Origin: Staphylococcus lutrae
Lineage (GTDB): Bacteria > Bacillota > Bacilli > Staphylococcales > Staphylococcaceae
DNA length: 64,000 bases
Direction: 5' to 3'
Assembly: GCF_002101335.1 (NCBI RefSeq)
Contig: NZ_CP020773.1
Coordinates: 248,001 to 312,000, forward strand
The position numbers and the translations under genes were made by a program. The notes under the pieces were generated by a model. That model had not been told where the DNA came from, ran no database searches, and saw only the letters and a list, made by a program, of their open reading frames with translations. Each line of letters starts with the position of its first letter. The stretch's first letter is position 1. Below, piece by piece: positions 9,823 to 19,585 of this stretch.

Positions 9823-11454
9823 CTAGCTTTTTCGTGACTTCATTTTTGGACCATAAAGTTCTTCAATAAATTTAAACTTTTCTTCATTTGATAATTGTTC
9901 ATTATCAATAATTTGAAAAATTTCTGCTTTACGTTGATGTAATGACAGTCGATATTGCTTAAGTTGATACAACCTTTCATAATCTTTTAAAGTTAAATAT
10001 TTATGTATATGAATCGTTTGACAATGCGGATGGTTGTAGTAGGGTGATGTCGTAATACACAAATCGAATTGTTGATGTAATGTCGTGGCTTCACGTTCTG
10101 AATAAGGACCATGAAAATGTCCAATAGCCAATAAATCTTTAAGTTTCGTATATAAAATCGTCTGTTCGACTTTTGAAATATTCGTTACAATAACGATATC
10201 TAGGTGATGTGGTGTCGTTTGATGTTCGACATACAACGCCTGAATCGCACATACAAATTCAACTAAGTCGGAAGGACTAAACATTCTGTTAAACTTTTGC
10301 TGAAATTGTGATGTTTTTGATAAATTCTCCATGATGTGTTGCGTCAAATCTAACCATCCCATCATATCCTGATCCAACGACACCGTCAATTGGCATCGGT
10401 CGGCATAGGCAAAAAATTGTCGGTAATAGACCACTTTCATTAATGTCTGTATCAATTCAAGAAACATCGCTTTATTTTTAAAATGCAAACTTGTCGCACT
10501 TTCGAACTCCTCAATAAACATTTCACTAATACACATTAAATCTTTAAAACTGTCACTATCGTAATAAAAGTCATAATCTTTACTAATACACAAAAGTTGG
10601 ATGGCCATAAAATAAACCTCATTCACGATTTCTGGCACCGTATCTACAAGCTGTTTTACCAATTGCTGACTAATATAAAATTCGAGTCGTTCTTCTATCA
10701 TTTTTCTCTGAATCGTTTGTAACAACATCGGCTGCGTACTATGAAAAATTAATGATAAAAATAAACAACGACAAAGAATGCGTTTATTCGCTAGTGATAC
10801 TTTTTTGTGTAAAATATATTCATACTGGTCTAACACACGGTAAAATTCAAATTCGAATGATTGATATTGCTGCACACGCTGCACATCTTGGTTGAAAGTA
10901 AGAATATTCTCAAACAACTCGTGATAATCCTCAACCTCAATCGTTTTCACCATCTCAAAAATAAGGTTACGTTGATGTTTTACAGCTGAATCAACGTAGT
11001 ACCCTTGTTTTTTATCATTTAACAGAACGATATGATAGCGTTCGAACCATTTCTTCACTGCATTTAAGTCACTAATGATCGTATTTTTACTCACACCAAA
11101 ATACAATTCAAACGTTTTGACTCGTAATATTTTTGTGTGAAAAAGTATGGCCGACGCTATCAAAATAACCCGTTCTTCCTTTTTGAAAATATAGTTGCTT
11201 TGATTCTTTTTTTCCTGAAAATATGCTTCAATGGCGATACATTGTGTCGGTGCTATCACAAAATATCCTTGCTCATCCTTTGTAATCGAAGGCATCTCTA
11301 ATAATTTCAATATATCGTTTAATTTATTAATGTAATAATAAATCATGCGTCTTGAAATCCCTAGCGCCTTTGCAGTCTGACTCACGCTTTTAAACTTCTG
11401 ACGCTTCTTAAAATAATCCAAAAAACATAACAATTTTTTATCGAAATCAACCAT
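9823..11454 (-). CDS. PRD-containing transcriptional activator of the ascorbate operon
   Basis: 543-residue BglG/Mga-type regulator. N-terminal helix-turn-helix (KSVSQTAKALGISRRMIYYY) and a second HTH (FGVSKNTIISDLN) are followed by a PTS-regulation-domain region and a C-terminal EIIB-like fold (HLDIVIVTNIS). The final residues are an unusual basic tail. Being the last gene of the ula cluster with only a 60-bp gap, it most likely activates that operon according to the phosphorylation state of UlaA-C. The start is uncertain: ATG at 11454 has AAGGAAG 11 nt upstream, and a GTG nine codons earlier also stays open. Confidence 0.8.
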   Translation of the reverse strand: MVDFDKKLLCFLDYFKKRQKFKSVSQTAKALGISRRMIYYYINKLNDILKLLEMPSITKDEQGYFVIAPTQCIAIEAYFQEKKNQSNYIFKKEERVILIASAILFHTKILRVKTFELYFGVSKNTIISDLNAVKKWFERYHIVLLNDKKQGYYVDSAVKHQRNLIFEMVKTIEVEDYHELFENILTFNQDVQRVQQYQSFEFEFYRVLDQYEYILHKKVSLANKRILCRCLFLSLIFHSTQPMLLQTIQRKMIEERLEFYISQQLVKQLVDTVPEIVNEVYFMAIQLLCISKDYDFYYDSDSFKDLMCISEMFIEEFESATSLHFKNKAMFLELIQTLMKVVYYRQFFAYADRCQLTVSLDQDMMGWLDLTQHIMENLSKTSQFQQKFNRMFSPSDLVEFVCAIQALYVEHQTTPHHLDIVIVTNISKVEQTILYTKLKDLLAIGHFHGPYSEREATTLHQQFDLCITTSPYYNHPHCQTIHIHKYLTLKDYERLYQLKQYRLSLHQRKAEIFQIIDNEQLSNEEKFKFIEELYGPKMKSRKS

Positions 11455-11515
11455 TAGAAATGACACTTCCTTTAAATTCACTCTTTAGTTTTGGAAAGGA
11501 ATAGACTTTTTAATT

Positions 11516-12211
11516 TCATTGACCATAGTAAGCATGAGCGCCATGTTTTCTATAATAATGTTTCTCTAGCAAAAATGTATCTATTTCAAAGATATCACGA
11601 TTTAACGATTCTGATTTCATCGCCATTTCAGCCACTTCTTCTAATATAATTGTATTTTCAACAGCTTGTTTTAGTGATTGTCCAAAAATAAATGGCCCAT
11701 GCTGTTTTACATTTATTGCGGGTATTGCAAGTGGATTGATTTGATGCTTTTTTAACGTTTCTACAATCACTTTCCCCGTATTGAGTTCATAATTGGTTTT
11801 AATTTCTTCTTCTGTTAATGCGCGTGTACAAGGAATTGCACCAAAAAATGTATCTGCATGTGTTGTACCATAAGCGGGTATTTCACGTCCGGCTTGTGCA
11901 AAGGCGACTGCGTGTAATGAGTGCGTATGCACAATACTTTGAATTTCATCTAATTGCTGATACAAATAAACATGTGTCGCTAGGTCTGAAGATGGTTTTA
12001 ACTGATTTTCAAAAGGAACGCCATTTAAATCTGTTAATACCATATCTTCTGGCTTTAATTTCTTATAAGGGACACCGCTTGGTTTTATACAAATGATACC
12101 TTTCTCACGATCAATGACACTGACGTTGCCCCAGGTTAATTTTACCAAATTATTTTTAGGTAATTGCATATTCGCTTCATAAACATGTTGCTTTAAAATC
12201 ACTTCATTCAT
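11516..12211 (-). CDS. ulaF: L-ribulose-5-phosphate 4-epimerase
   Basis: Class II aldolase-fold enzyme of 231 residues that turns L-ribulose-5-P into D-xylulose-5-P, which enters the pentose phosphate pathway. Zinc-binding histidines are in IVHTHSLHAVAFAQAG, with a third in KQHGPFIFG; the N-terminal LTWGNVS and IKPSGVPY phosphate-binding motifs are present. The ATG at 12211 overlaps the ulaE stop, so coupling is likely. A GTG at 12226 is the alternative but would make an atypical N-terminus. Last enzyme of the ascorbate pathway here. Confidence 0.92.
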   Translation of the reverse strand: MNEVILKQHVYEANMQLPKNNLVKLTWGNVSVIDREKGIICIKPSGVPYKKLKPEDMVLTDLNGVPFENQLKPSSDLATHVYLYQQLDEIQSIVHTHSLHAVAFAQAGREIPAYGTTHADTFFGAIPCTRALTEEEIKTNYELNTGKVIVETLKKHQINPLAIPAINVKQHGPFIFGQSLKQAVENTIILEEVAEMAMKSESLNRDIFEIDTFLLEKHYYRKHGAHAYYGQ

Positions 12212-13067
12212 GTTGATAAGCACCACTCTTTTCCAATTGTTCCATAATAAATTTTTTTGCTGCTTTAATTTCTTTTATTGGCGATTCAGCATGTTCACTC
12301 CACATTTCAATTAAAAATGGCCCATGATATTGAAGCGCCTCTAAACATCGAAATGCATGAATAAAATCAACACACCCCTTACCAAAAGGCACATTCTTAA
12401 ACTGACCCTTAAACGTTTCAGTCACAGCCAATGTATCCTTTAAATGAACAGCAACGATATCGTGCGCCCCACATTTCAATTCATCTTCAACATTGTTTTC
12501 TGGCCAAGCCGATAAATTGCCTATATCTGGGTAAACTTTAAGCAGCGGGTGTCGAAGTTCATCTTTTATCACATTATATTTTGTCAAACTTGACATAAAT
12601 GGATCGTCCATGATTTCTATAGCCAATATGATTTGCTTTGATGCGGCCAACTTTAAAGCTTCACTCAACCCTTCAATAAAACGTCTCCTAGAATCTTCTG
12701 TTTTATCCTCATAATAGACGTCATAGCCTGCTAACTGAATCACTTTAATTCCTAATCGATGTGCCAGAAGAATCGCTTTCCTCATTATATCCATCGCCTG
12801 TTTTCTTAAATGGGGGTCGGCCGAACCAAATGGAAATCGTCTATGTGCGCTGAGACACATACTTTGAATCGATACCCCTGTATCTAATTGTGCCATGACT
12901 ATTTTTTTAATTTTTTGCATTGTCCAATCTAAACGTGCAATGCGTTCATCCGTTTCATCAATGGAAAGTTCATAAAACTGAAACCCTAATTCTGACGCTA
13001 ATTTCAATTGTTCTTCAACGTCTAAATCGAACGGTAACGCTTTTTCATATATTCCTAAATGAATCAT
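12204..13067 (-). CDS. ulaE: L-xylulose-5-phosphate 3-epimerase
   Basis: 287-residue xylose-isomerase-like TIM barrel that converts L-xylulose-5-P to L-ribulose-5-P. Typical UlaE/SgaU features are present: GIYEKALP at the N-terminus, CLSAHRRFPFGS, the metal-binding acidic residues in AIEIMDDPFM and YPDIGNLSAW, and HLKDT further on. The ATG follows the ulaD stop directly (TAAATG), so it depends on translational coupling. The family assignment is strong from both sequence and operon order. Confidence 0.92.
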   Translation of the reverse strand: MIHLGIYEKALPFDLDVEEQLKLASELGFQFYELSIDETDERIARLDWTMQKIKKIVMAQLDTGVSIQSMCLSAHRRFPFGSADPHLRKQAMDIMRKAILLAHRLGIKVIQLAGYDVYYEDKTEDSRRRFIEGLSEALKLAASKQIILAIEIMDDPFMSSLTKYNVIKDELRHPLLKVYPDIGNLSAWPENNVEDELKCGAHDIVAVHLKDTLAVTETFKGQFKNVPFGKGCVDFIHAFRCLEALQYHGPFLIEMWSEHAESPIKEIKAAKKFIMEQLEKSGAYQHE

Positions 13068-13706
13068 TTATCCGAACACCCTTTTTATTTCGGCTTTAAA
13101 ATCTAATGCAGCTTGATGCGGCGAGACAGCTTCTCTTAAACTTCTACCTGCAATAAAAGCAAATACATGTAAACCTCTGAACTTTTCAATCGTTTCGAGT
13201 TCGAGACCCCCTGTCACCGAAACTTTAAATCCCATCTCAATTAATCGGCGTATTTTATTTAAATCTTTCTCCGACCATGTTTCACCCGCTAATAGTGCAT
13301 CTCGACTTTGATGATAAACCACTTGATGAATTCCATGTGCTAACCATTGTTGCGCTTGTTCAAAAGTCCAATCTCCATAAAGTTCGATTTGTATATCATC
13401 CATCACATTTTTTGCAGCGACCATCGTTTGAATCGTTGCTGAACAAATGACAGTCATCCAATTGGCACCTGCATTTTTGCAATTTTGTGCAACCGTACTT
13501 CCTGCATCTGCACACTTTGTATCAGCGAGAATACAATGTTCTGGATAGAGTGCACGCATCACTTCAATGGCCGATTTCCCTTCTTGTAGACATAAAATAG
13601 TCCCCACTTCTAGGACATCAATGACATCTCCCAACTGTTGGATCGTAGTAATGGCATCTGCTAAATTTTGATTGTCCAGAGCAACTTGTAATAATGGCAA
13701 TGTCAT
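13068..13706 (-). CDS. ulaD: 3-Keto-L-gulonate-6-phosphate decarboxylase
   Basis: OMP-decarboxylase-superfamily enzyme, 212 residues, giving L-xylulose-5-P and CO2. Conserved LQVALDNQ with the first catalytic Asp, EVGTILCLQEG, the ADTKCADAG active-site motif, QVVYHQSRDA, and phosphate-binding VTGGL plus FIAGRS match UlaD. The open frame extends 16 codons upstream, but AGGAGGG sits 6 nt before the ATG at 13706, which also gives the family N-terminus. Confidence 0.94.
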   Translation of the reverse strand: MTLPLLQVALDNQNLADAITTIQQLGDVIDVLEVGTILCLQEGKSAIEVMRALYPEHCILADTKCADAGSTVAQNCKNAGANWMTVICSATIQTMVAAKNVMDDIQIELYGDWTFEQAQQWLAHGIHQVVYHQSRDALLAGETWSEKDLNKIRRLIEMGFKVSVTGGLELETIEKFRGLHVFAFIAGRSLREAVSPHQAALDFKAEIKRVFG

Positions 13707-13722
13707 AAAATACCCTCCTAAT

Positions 13723-14190
13723 TTAAATATACTGACGCATATCAGCCTGATCAATTATCGTTAATACTTCATCGATTGAAGTGGCTGACGTGAGTTTTTC
13801 TATAATATGATCGATTTCAAAAACAGCAACGATTTGAGGTATCGCCATTGTGGTATGAATTTCAGCAGAAGTGGCTGCAAGTACAACAAAAACTTGCGCA
13901 GACTTCCCATCTGAAAAAATAATCGGCTCATCAAATGTGACTAATGAAAACGCATTTCGACGCACGCCATCTTCCGGACGTGCATGCGGCATGGCCATTC
14001 CTTCCATCAACAAATAGTAAGGTCCATAATGTTCTGTACTTTTAATAATCGCATCTGAATACATAGGATCTACCGCCCCACTTTTAACAAGTGGTGCCGT
14101 TGATTTTTTTACAGCTTCCTCCCATGTCTCTGCGTGTTGATTTAAAAGCACTGAATTTTCAGATATTAAACTTTCTTTAAAAGTATTCAT
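13723..14190 (-). CDS. ulaC: PTS ascorbate-specific EIIA component
   Basis: 155-residue EIIA of the mannitol/fructose superfamily. Phosphorylated His69 lies in the motif MEGMAMPHARPEDG. It passes phosphate from HPr to UlaB in the cytoplasm. AAAGGTG precedes the start. It lies between ulaB and ulaD with gaps of 12-16 bp in a tight operon. Confidence 0.93.
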   Translation of the reverse strand: MNTFKESLISENSVLLNQHAETWEEAVKKSTAPLVKSGAVDPMYSDAIIKSTEHYGPYYLLMEGMAMPHARPEDGVRRNAFSLVTFDEPIIFSDGKSAQVFVVLAATSAEIHTTMAIPQIVAVFEIDHIIEKLTSATSIDEVLTIIDQADMRQYI

Positions 14191-14202
14191 CTTATATCAC
14201 CT

Positions 14203-14481
14203 TTAAATGACAGTTTGTAAATTCGCTTTAATTTCTTGATCATCCATTAAGTTCTCTAACCCTAACAATTGACTTGATGTACGTCCTTCTAATTCATGAA
14301 TTAAATGTTTGCTAGCAAATACGACATCATATCCATTCGCTTGTGCCTTAGCTTCTCCAACACTACAATAATCTACAATAAAATCTGTAACGTTTAACTC
14401 TCTTAAACATTTTTCTATTTTCATTTTGATGACCATCGAACTCCCCATACCGTTACCGCAAGCAGCTAAAATTTTCAACAT
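14203..14481 (-). CDS. ulaB: PTS ascorbate-specific EIIB component
   Basis: 92-residue lactose/galactitol-type EIIB. The phosphocysteine loop AACGNGMGSS places Cys8 as the phosphorylated residue. It receives phosphate from UlaC and delivers it to ascorbate taken up through UlaA. AGAGGG is found upstream of the ATG. Confidence 0.93.
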   Translation of the reverse strand: MLKILAACGNGMGSSMVIKMKIEKCLRELNVTDFIVDYCSVGEAKAQANGYDVVFASKHLIHELEGRTSSQLLGLENLMDDQEIKANLQTVI

Positions 14482-14503
14482 ATTGTTTCCCTCTTTTCTA
14501 TCA

Positions 14504-15931
14504 TTATTCTAATCCTGTATCATATAACGCTTTGTTTTTAGCGCGAAAATACTGTAATTGTGGTATTAATAAAAGTACGAAAACGATCGCAATATAACCC
14601 ACCATTCCTAAATGTTGCATCAGTATACCAAAGCCAGGCCATATCAATTCAAAATCAATATTTCCGTGCCATCCACCATATTGATAAAGTTGGAAAATGA
14701 CGACCGCAATCGCTCCAATACCAACTTGACAGATTCCCGAAACGAACGAACAAATCATTGCTGCACGTGTACCACCCACCTTATTCGCATAGACAGCAAT
14801 CGTCGCATTATCAAAGAACACAGGTACAAAGCCGGTAATAATTAACACTGGTGAATGAAAGACCAACAACCCGATAATCGTTAAAAATTGTCCAATTGAA
14901 CCGAATATAAAGCCGAATAAAATGGCATTTTGAGGTGTGAAATTGTAGGACGCTGCACAATCGACTGCAGGTAATGAGCCCGGTAAAATCTTACTTGAAA
15001 TCCCTTGGAAAGATTGTGTTAATTCTGCCACAAACATTCGAACACCCATCATCAGAATCGCGAGATAAACTGCAAACGATAATGAACTTGAAACGACATA
15101 AGTGATGAATGACATTGTTTCTGGAAACTTTTTCGGATCCATATGTCGTAAAAAATCTTCGCCAAGGATGAACAAAATTGTCCCAAAAAATAACAGCATC
15201 AACGTCCCTGTTGCAACGATATTATCATGAAAAATTGAAAGCCATTTAGGGAGTTTAATATTGTCTAAATTTTTATTTTTATCACCAATTTTAGGGGCTA
15301 TTTTATCAACTAACCAAATGGCAAACATTTGCTGATGTCCAATAGCGAAACCAGATTGATTCGTCAAACGTTGCGTCGGCCCTACCGTCAAATTTGAACC
15401 AACAGCCCAGTATAATCCTACAAGAATCCCAACCAATATCGCACCGATAAAATTACGATATTCAGGAAAAGCTAAAAATATAATCCATGTCACAGTAGAC
15501 GCTTGTTGCACCATCACATGTCCAGTAATAAATAAAGTTCTAATTTTAGTGTATTTACGGAATAAGACGACCACAATGTTTAAGATAAAACCAATGAGTA
15601 GCGCAAGCATCGTGTATGAAGTCGTTAAGCCTATCGATTTGAGCGCACCATCAACGGCATTCAATCCAAAATAGGGATCAATCACTGCCGCTTTAAGACC
15701 AAAGCGCTCACCTAAACCTGCAAGTATAGGTCGAAATGTAGCAACTAACCCACCTGCACCAACCATTAAAATCATATAACCTACAGTCGCTTTAATAAAT
15801 CCTGCAAAGCATTCATAAAATTTCTTTTTTAATAATGCATATCCAATGAATACAATGATACCAATGAAAAATTCTGGTTTAGACAATATATTATTACTAA
15901 ACCATGTAAAGCCATTCATTAATATTTGCAT
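14504..15931 (-). CDS. ulaA: PTS ascorbate-specific EIIC permease
   Basis: 475-residue membrane permease of the SgaT/UlaA family, with about ten to eleven hydrophobic helices, that moves L-ascorbate across the membrane while UlaB phosphorylates it. Characteristic segments include VGAGGLVATFRPIL, FITGHVMVQQAST and the conserved loop PGSLPAVDCAASYNFTPQNA. The frame is open six codons further upstream, but those codons contain the AGGAGGG ribosome-binding site, so the ATG at 15931 is the start. Confidence 0.95.
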   Translation of the reverse strand: MQILMNGFTWFSNNILSKPEFFIGIIVFIGYALLKKKFYECFAGFIKATVGYMILMVGAGGLVATFRPILAGLGERFGLKAAVIDPYFGLNAVDGALKSIGLTTSYTMLALLIGFILNIVVVLFRKYTKIRTLFITGHVMVQQASTVTWIIFLAFPEYRNFIGAILVGILVGLYWAVGSNLTVGPTQRLTNQSGFAIGHQQMFAIWLVDKIAPKIGDKNKNLDNIKLPKWLSIFHDNIVATGTLMLLFFGTILFILGEDFLRHMDPKKFPETMSFITYVVSSSLSFAVYLAILMMGVRMFVAELTQSFQGISSKILPGSLPAVDCAASYNFTPQNAILFGFIFGSIGQFLTIIGLLVFHSPVLIITGFVPVFFDNATIAVYANKVGGTRAAMICSFVSGICQVGIGAIAVVIFQLYQYGGWHGNIDFELIWPGFGILMQHLGMVGYIAIVFVLLLIPQLQYFRAKNKALYDTGLE

Positions 15932-15958
15932 ATCATTCCCTCCTATCATGCAATATGC

Positions 15959-17023
15959 CTATAAAAATGATGGGAACGGTAAATCCGTATCAATAGAGAA
16001 AACATCATCAAAACCACGTGGATAATGGTATTCAAAATCATCTTTATCATTAGGAAATACAAATTTACCTCCAACTTGCCAAACATAAGGTTTAAATTGA
16101 TACTTTAACACTTTTCTTTTAAACTCCCATAGTAATAACAATTCTTTAGGATCTGCTTGGAAATTTGTCCAGATGTCGTGATGTACGGGTATCACAACGT
16201 CTGCTTTCAAACTTTCTGCCATTCTAAGCATATCCACAGATGTCACCTTATCTGTAATGCCTCTTGGATTTTCACCAAAAGCCCCGATCACCACATTGAC
16301 ATCATGTTGATTTCCATGTTTGGCAAAGTGATTGGAATAATGAGAATCTCCAGCGTGATACAGTGAACCCCCAGATGTTTTAAACAAATAATTGACTGCT
16401 ATTTCATCCATGTCGACTGGCAACTGATTTTTAAGTGTTACTGATGCATCAGCGGTAACCAAAGCCGTTCGATCAAATGCCTCGAGCACTTGAATTTCAA
16501 TACTTTTGACTTGAACTTTGTCACCGGGTTTTACAACGATACAACGTTCTTTCGGTACGCCCCAATCTTGCCAAATTTTAACAACTTCTTGCGGACCAAT
16601 AAAAGGCACATCCGGTGCACTGTTTTTCATTATTGCAGCAGCTGTATGAATATCTAAATGATCCGAATGAATATGAGTCACCACTAACGCATCCACATTT
16701 TTAATTTCAAAAGGATCAATCACAAAAGGCTGTGCCCTCAAATTCGGTTGTAAATTTTGACAACCACTCATACGCTGCATTTGATGACCTTTTTTCATTT
16801 TAGAATTCTTCTGTGTCCTTTTACCGGTGCCACACCATAAATCACATAAAATATTTGTATTCTCATGTGACTTGAGCCAAATCCCTGTACAACCTAACCA
16901 CCACATTGCAAAAGTATTTTCTGCAACAATTTCGTTTTCAATCTCTTCATTAAGCCAAGTGCCCCATTCTGGAAAAGTGTTCATCAACCACTTTTCCTTA
17001 GTAACTTCATCAATATGTTTCAA
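15959..17023 (-). CDS. ulaG: L-ascorbate-6-phosphate lactonase
   Basis: Metallo-beta-lactamase-fold hydrolase (354 residues) that opens L-ascorbate-6-P to 3-keto-L-gulonate-6-P. Metal-binding His117, His119, Asp121 and His122 form THIHSDH; further conserved blocks are [22 protein letters not shown] and [16 protein letters not shown]. The start is TTG at 17023, with AAAGGAG 10 nt upstream and the family N-terminus [15 protein letters not shown] in register. First gene of the ula operon, with a cre site just upstream. Confidence 0.94.
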   Translation of the reverse strand: MKHIDEVTKEKWLMNTFPEWGTWLNEEIENEIVAENTFAMWWLGCTGIWLKSHENTNILCDLWCGTGKRTQKNSKMKKGHQMQRMSGCQNLQPNLRAQPFVIDPFEIKNVDALVVTHIHSDHLDIHTAAAIMKNSAPDVPFIGPQEVVKIWQDWGVPKERCIVVKPGDKVQVKSIEIQVLEAFDRTALVTADASVTLKNQLPVDMDEIAVNYLFKTSGGSLYHAGDSHYSNHFAKHGNQHDVNVVIGAFGENPRGITDKVTSVDMLRMAESLKADVVIPVHHDIWTNFQADPKELLLLWEFKRKVLKYQFKPYVWQVGGKFVFPNDKDDFEYHYPRGFDDVFSIDTDLPFPSFL

Positions 17024-17046
17024 AAATCATACACTCCTTTCAATGA

Positions 17047-17060
17047 TGTAAACGCTTACT
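17047..17060 (-). promoter_or_regulatory. CcpA cre site of the ula operon
   Basis: TGTAAACGCTTACT matches the cre consensus (TGWNANCGNTNWCA) at all but the last base. It lies 24 bp upstream of ulaG, between any promoter and the ribosome-binding site, so glucose should repress the operon through CcpA. Confidence 0.75.
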
Positions 17061-17091
17061 TAACTACAGTTTATGCGCATTAATATAAAAG

Positions 17092-17134
17092 AAAAAGTCC
17101 AATGTATGTACAAAAAACCTGTACATCATTGGAC
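17092..17134 (-). terminator. Terminator of the DUF2087-MFS operon
   Basis: GTCCAATG...GTACA (17097-17115) pairs with TGTAC...CATTGGAC (17120-17134), and the minus-strand 3' side runs into CTTTTTC. It separates the MFS gene from the ula promoter. Confidence 0.8.
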
Positions 17135-17211
17135 TCATCGCTAACGACACCTGATTCAATTCTTTTGAAACTTTATACGCATAGCATGCCATTCAAAATA
17201 CGTAATGAAAA

Positions 17212-18402
17212 CTATTTAGCATATTTACGATATGATATAATGACGAACACATTGATAAACACTAGTACCAGACAAATACATATAAAAATATCCCACGAAT
17301 AAAATATATTTTTTTGTTCAGATATGTACCCATTTAACGGGAGTAACGCCATCGTTATAATGGATTCGATAGTATAAAATGAAGAAACAAATGAAGACCT
17401 TATACTGTTATTTTTTACTAAATCTCTATGCATAAATACATTTAATTTAACACTCGCAATCGTAAACAGAACGATATGAATCATAAAGAAAACAATTGAA
17501 TAACGATCAAAAGTCACCATCCATATCACAATCATGTCTAAACATATATAGAATATTATTTCTTTAAGCCCTTCAAATATTTTAGGGATTTTTGGAATTA
17601 AAAAATTAGTTAACATTCCAATGACTGAAATGCCGATCCATAAATAAGCAATATGATGTTTAAATACCACCTGCCATTGATTGGAAGGCCCGATATCTAG
17701 AATTGTAGGTACAACTAATATGATCAATATTAATATTAAAGATTGATCTCCTTTAAATATCGATAAAAGTTGCTTGAAATTGTCATACCACAACGTTTCC
17801 ACTTTCCTAATCCCATTATTTAGATTTTCGACCTCCGTCATCGCTCTACTTTCTGGCAAGATTAAATAAATTAGAAATGATAACCCTAAAAAATAACACG
17901 CACTTAATATAACCGGTAATGTGGCATTCAATTTAAATAAAAACTCTGCACTAATGAACCCCACGATTAAGGAAAATAAAGAACCGAACAATGCTACGCT
18001 AGAAAATACACGTTCTAAGTTTATATTATTTTTCTCCGTTAATTGATTCATATACCAACTTCCTAAACTCCCAGACAACATCGCTTCAGCAACGCCTGTA
18101 ATCGCACCTGAAAGAATCAATAAATAAAAGTTATCAATCACCATCAGAATTAAACCGCATGCTCTCAAGATACAACTGTATATCACGATTTTTTTCTGAC
18201 CTATCGTATCCGCTAAAATCCCAGTCGGTAATTCACAAATTGCTGCAGCACCCCAAAATACAGATAAATATATTCCAGCTTCAGTAAAGCTATAACCTAA
18301 ATTAATTATAAAAATGTATATAATGGGTGAAAAAAGCGCAATTCCTGACAAAATTGATGTATTAAAGACCACAAATAAATGATTTAGTTTAGCATTATTC
18401 AT
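17212..18402 (-). CDS. MFS transporter
   Basis: 396-residue major facilitator protein with 12 hydrophobic segments. The loop 2-3 motif A appears as GILADTIGQKK, and PESRA lies between the two halves. The family includes drug and metabolite exporters, but nothing in the sequence fixes a substrate. The ATG overlaps the upstream DUF2087 gene by 8 bp. The pair is visibly AT-richer than the adjoining ula genes, and a terminator follows, suggesting separate acquisition. Confidence 0.8.
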   Translation of the reverse strand: MNNAKLNHLFVVFNTSILSGIALFSPIIYIFIINLGYSFTEAGIYLSVFWGAAAICELPTGILADTIGQKKIVIYSCILRACGLILMVIDNFYLLILSGAITGVAEAMLSGSLGSWYMNQLTEKNNINLERVFSSVALFGSLFSLIVGFISAEFLFKLNATLPVILSACYFLGLSFLIYLILPESRAMTEVENLNNGIRKVETLWYDNFKQLLSIFKGDQSLILILIILVVPTILDIGPSNQWQVVFKHHIAYLWIGISVIGMLTNFLIPKIPKIFEGLKEIIFYICLDMIVIWMVTFDRYSIVFFMIHIVLFTIASVKLNVFMHRDLVKNNSIRSSFVSSFYTIESIITMALLPLNGYISEQKNIFYSWDIFICICLVLVFINVFVIISYRKYAK

Positions 18403-18673
18403 CGTTTTTTATACCCTCATCATTACGTGATACTTTATATTCTTTACCTTCGTTATCTCTAGTTAATAAGGAGTAATCTACCAAATAGCGCCTTAATAAC
18501 ACATAGTCGTCATAAAAGGATTGCAGTACAGCGTTTATCTCCTTTTCACTATAGTTTTTTTCACTTTCAAATTCAGCAGCAATTATTTCCATTAATGCTT
18601 TTTTATCTTTTTCTTTTCTAGGTATCGTATGAATTTTATGATCTTTCATAAATCTTTTTTTAACATCACTCAT
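18395..18673 (-). CDS. DUF2087 domain protein
   Basis: 92-residue protein matching the DUF2087 pattern: HTIPRKEKDKKALMEIIAAEF, then YSEKEINAVLQSFYDDYVLLRRYLVDYSLLTRD. In many Firmicutes this domain sits behind an ArsR-type DNA-binding domain; here it stands alone with no visible HTH. GGAGGG precedes the ATG. Cotranscription with the MFS gene suggests it regulates or senses the transporter substrate, but this is inference. Confidence 0.75.
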   Translation of the reverse strand: MSDVKKRFMKDHKIHTIPRKEKDKKALMEIIAAEFESEKNYSEKEINAVLQSFYDDYVLLRRYLVDYSLLTRDNEGKEYKVSRNDEGIKNDE

Positions 18674-19259
18674 GTTTTTCCCTCCAATATCCCTGCTCCA
18701 AAAATATGTAATGATATGCTACTGTTTATCACATCACATGAAATATCTATCCTTTTGCTACCCACCAAAATATTATGGCTGATACAACCTTGGCTAAACT
18801 TCTGAATATTTTATTTGAAATTTCTGAAATTATTTCATATATCAATAGTACTATTACTAAGAAAACATTGTTTGTAATGATTATTTTCTTTAAAATATAA
18901 ATAATACACATTTCAACCCATTAAATATACAATTATATAAAATATATGCAACAGCTAATCGATTTGTCAAGCCCCTCTAAACGCTTTTTGAATCATTGTA
19001 ACATCCGGTTTATACTCAGTTCACTATATCTGTTATTTTATCTTCTATCAGTCATTTATCACGTTGGGTAAGATTGTATTTCTTACACAAATAGTCATAA
19101 ATACGATAAGCCTATACATGATTTCAACTCGTCATGTACAGGCTTATCGAATCTTGAATCATTCGGTGAAATCCATTAAATAAAATCCACACATTTTCAA
19201 TTATCTATCATTATTAGTAGAAAACAAAAGAGATACCGGTTTATTGATGTATTTATTAA
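18674..19259. other. AT-rich gap before the integrase remnant
   Basis: No supported gene. The one clear structure is an 18-bp inverted repeat with one mismatch, CGATAAGCC... (19104-19121) against its complement (19132-19149), with a 10-nt loop and no T-run. It may be a leftover terminator of the degraded mobile element. Confidence 0.4.
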
Positions 19260-19585
19260 TTCATTCTTCTCAACTGTGACGCTAAGATACATAATATCAG
19301 CAAACTTAATAACTGCTTGCGACAAGCTTTTGAATCTGCAATCGATCAGGGGCTTATTAAAGTCAATCCTACAAAAAACGCAAAACCATTAGGATTTAAA
19401 GCGTCTCAAGTTGTGGATGAAAAATTTATGACTTTAGAAGAATTAAAATTATTGTTAAAACATGTGAAAGGTAAAAAACACCTCTCTTACTTATGTATTT
19501 TTATCCTCATTATCACAGGATCACGCTTTAGACCGGTTCGTGAATTACGATATGAACATCTTGATTTAGAAAATAGTACCATCTT
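19260..19585 (+). pseudogene. Tyrosine integrase, first fragment
   Basis: 5' remnant of a phage/island-type tyrosine recombinase, truncated before residue one (an in-frame stop lies at 19257) and cut by the IS21 element. The segment LRQAFESAIDQGLIKVNPTKNA is the core-binding domain; LIITGSRFRPVRELRYEHLDL is the start of the catalytic domain and carries the first catalytic Arg region. Joining base 19585 to 23003 restores frame across the junction (ENSTI-FLDDRKNK). The N-terminal arm-binding domain is missing, so the enzyme was dead even without the insertion. Confidence 0.85.

Noticed and set aside
15959..17023. Metallo-beta-lactamase-fold protein as a possible resistance enzyme
   Set aside because: Sequence blocks and the operon place it as the ascorbate-6-P lactonase UlaG.
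19104..19149. 18-bp inverted repeat as an active terminator
   Set aside because: Neither strand has a following T-run, and no intact gene ends beside it; kept only as an observation in the gap.
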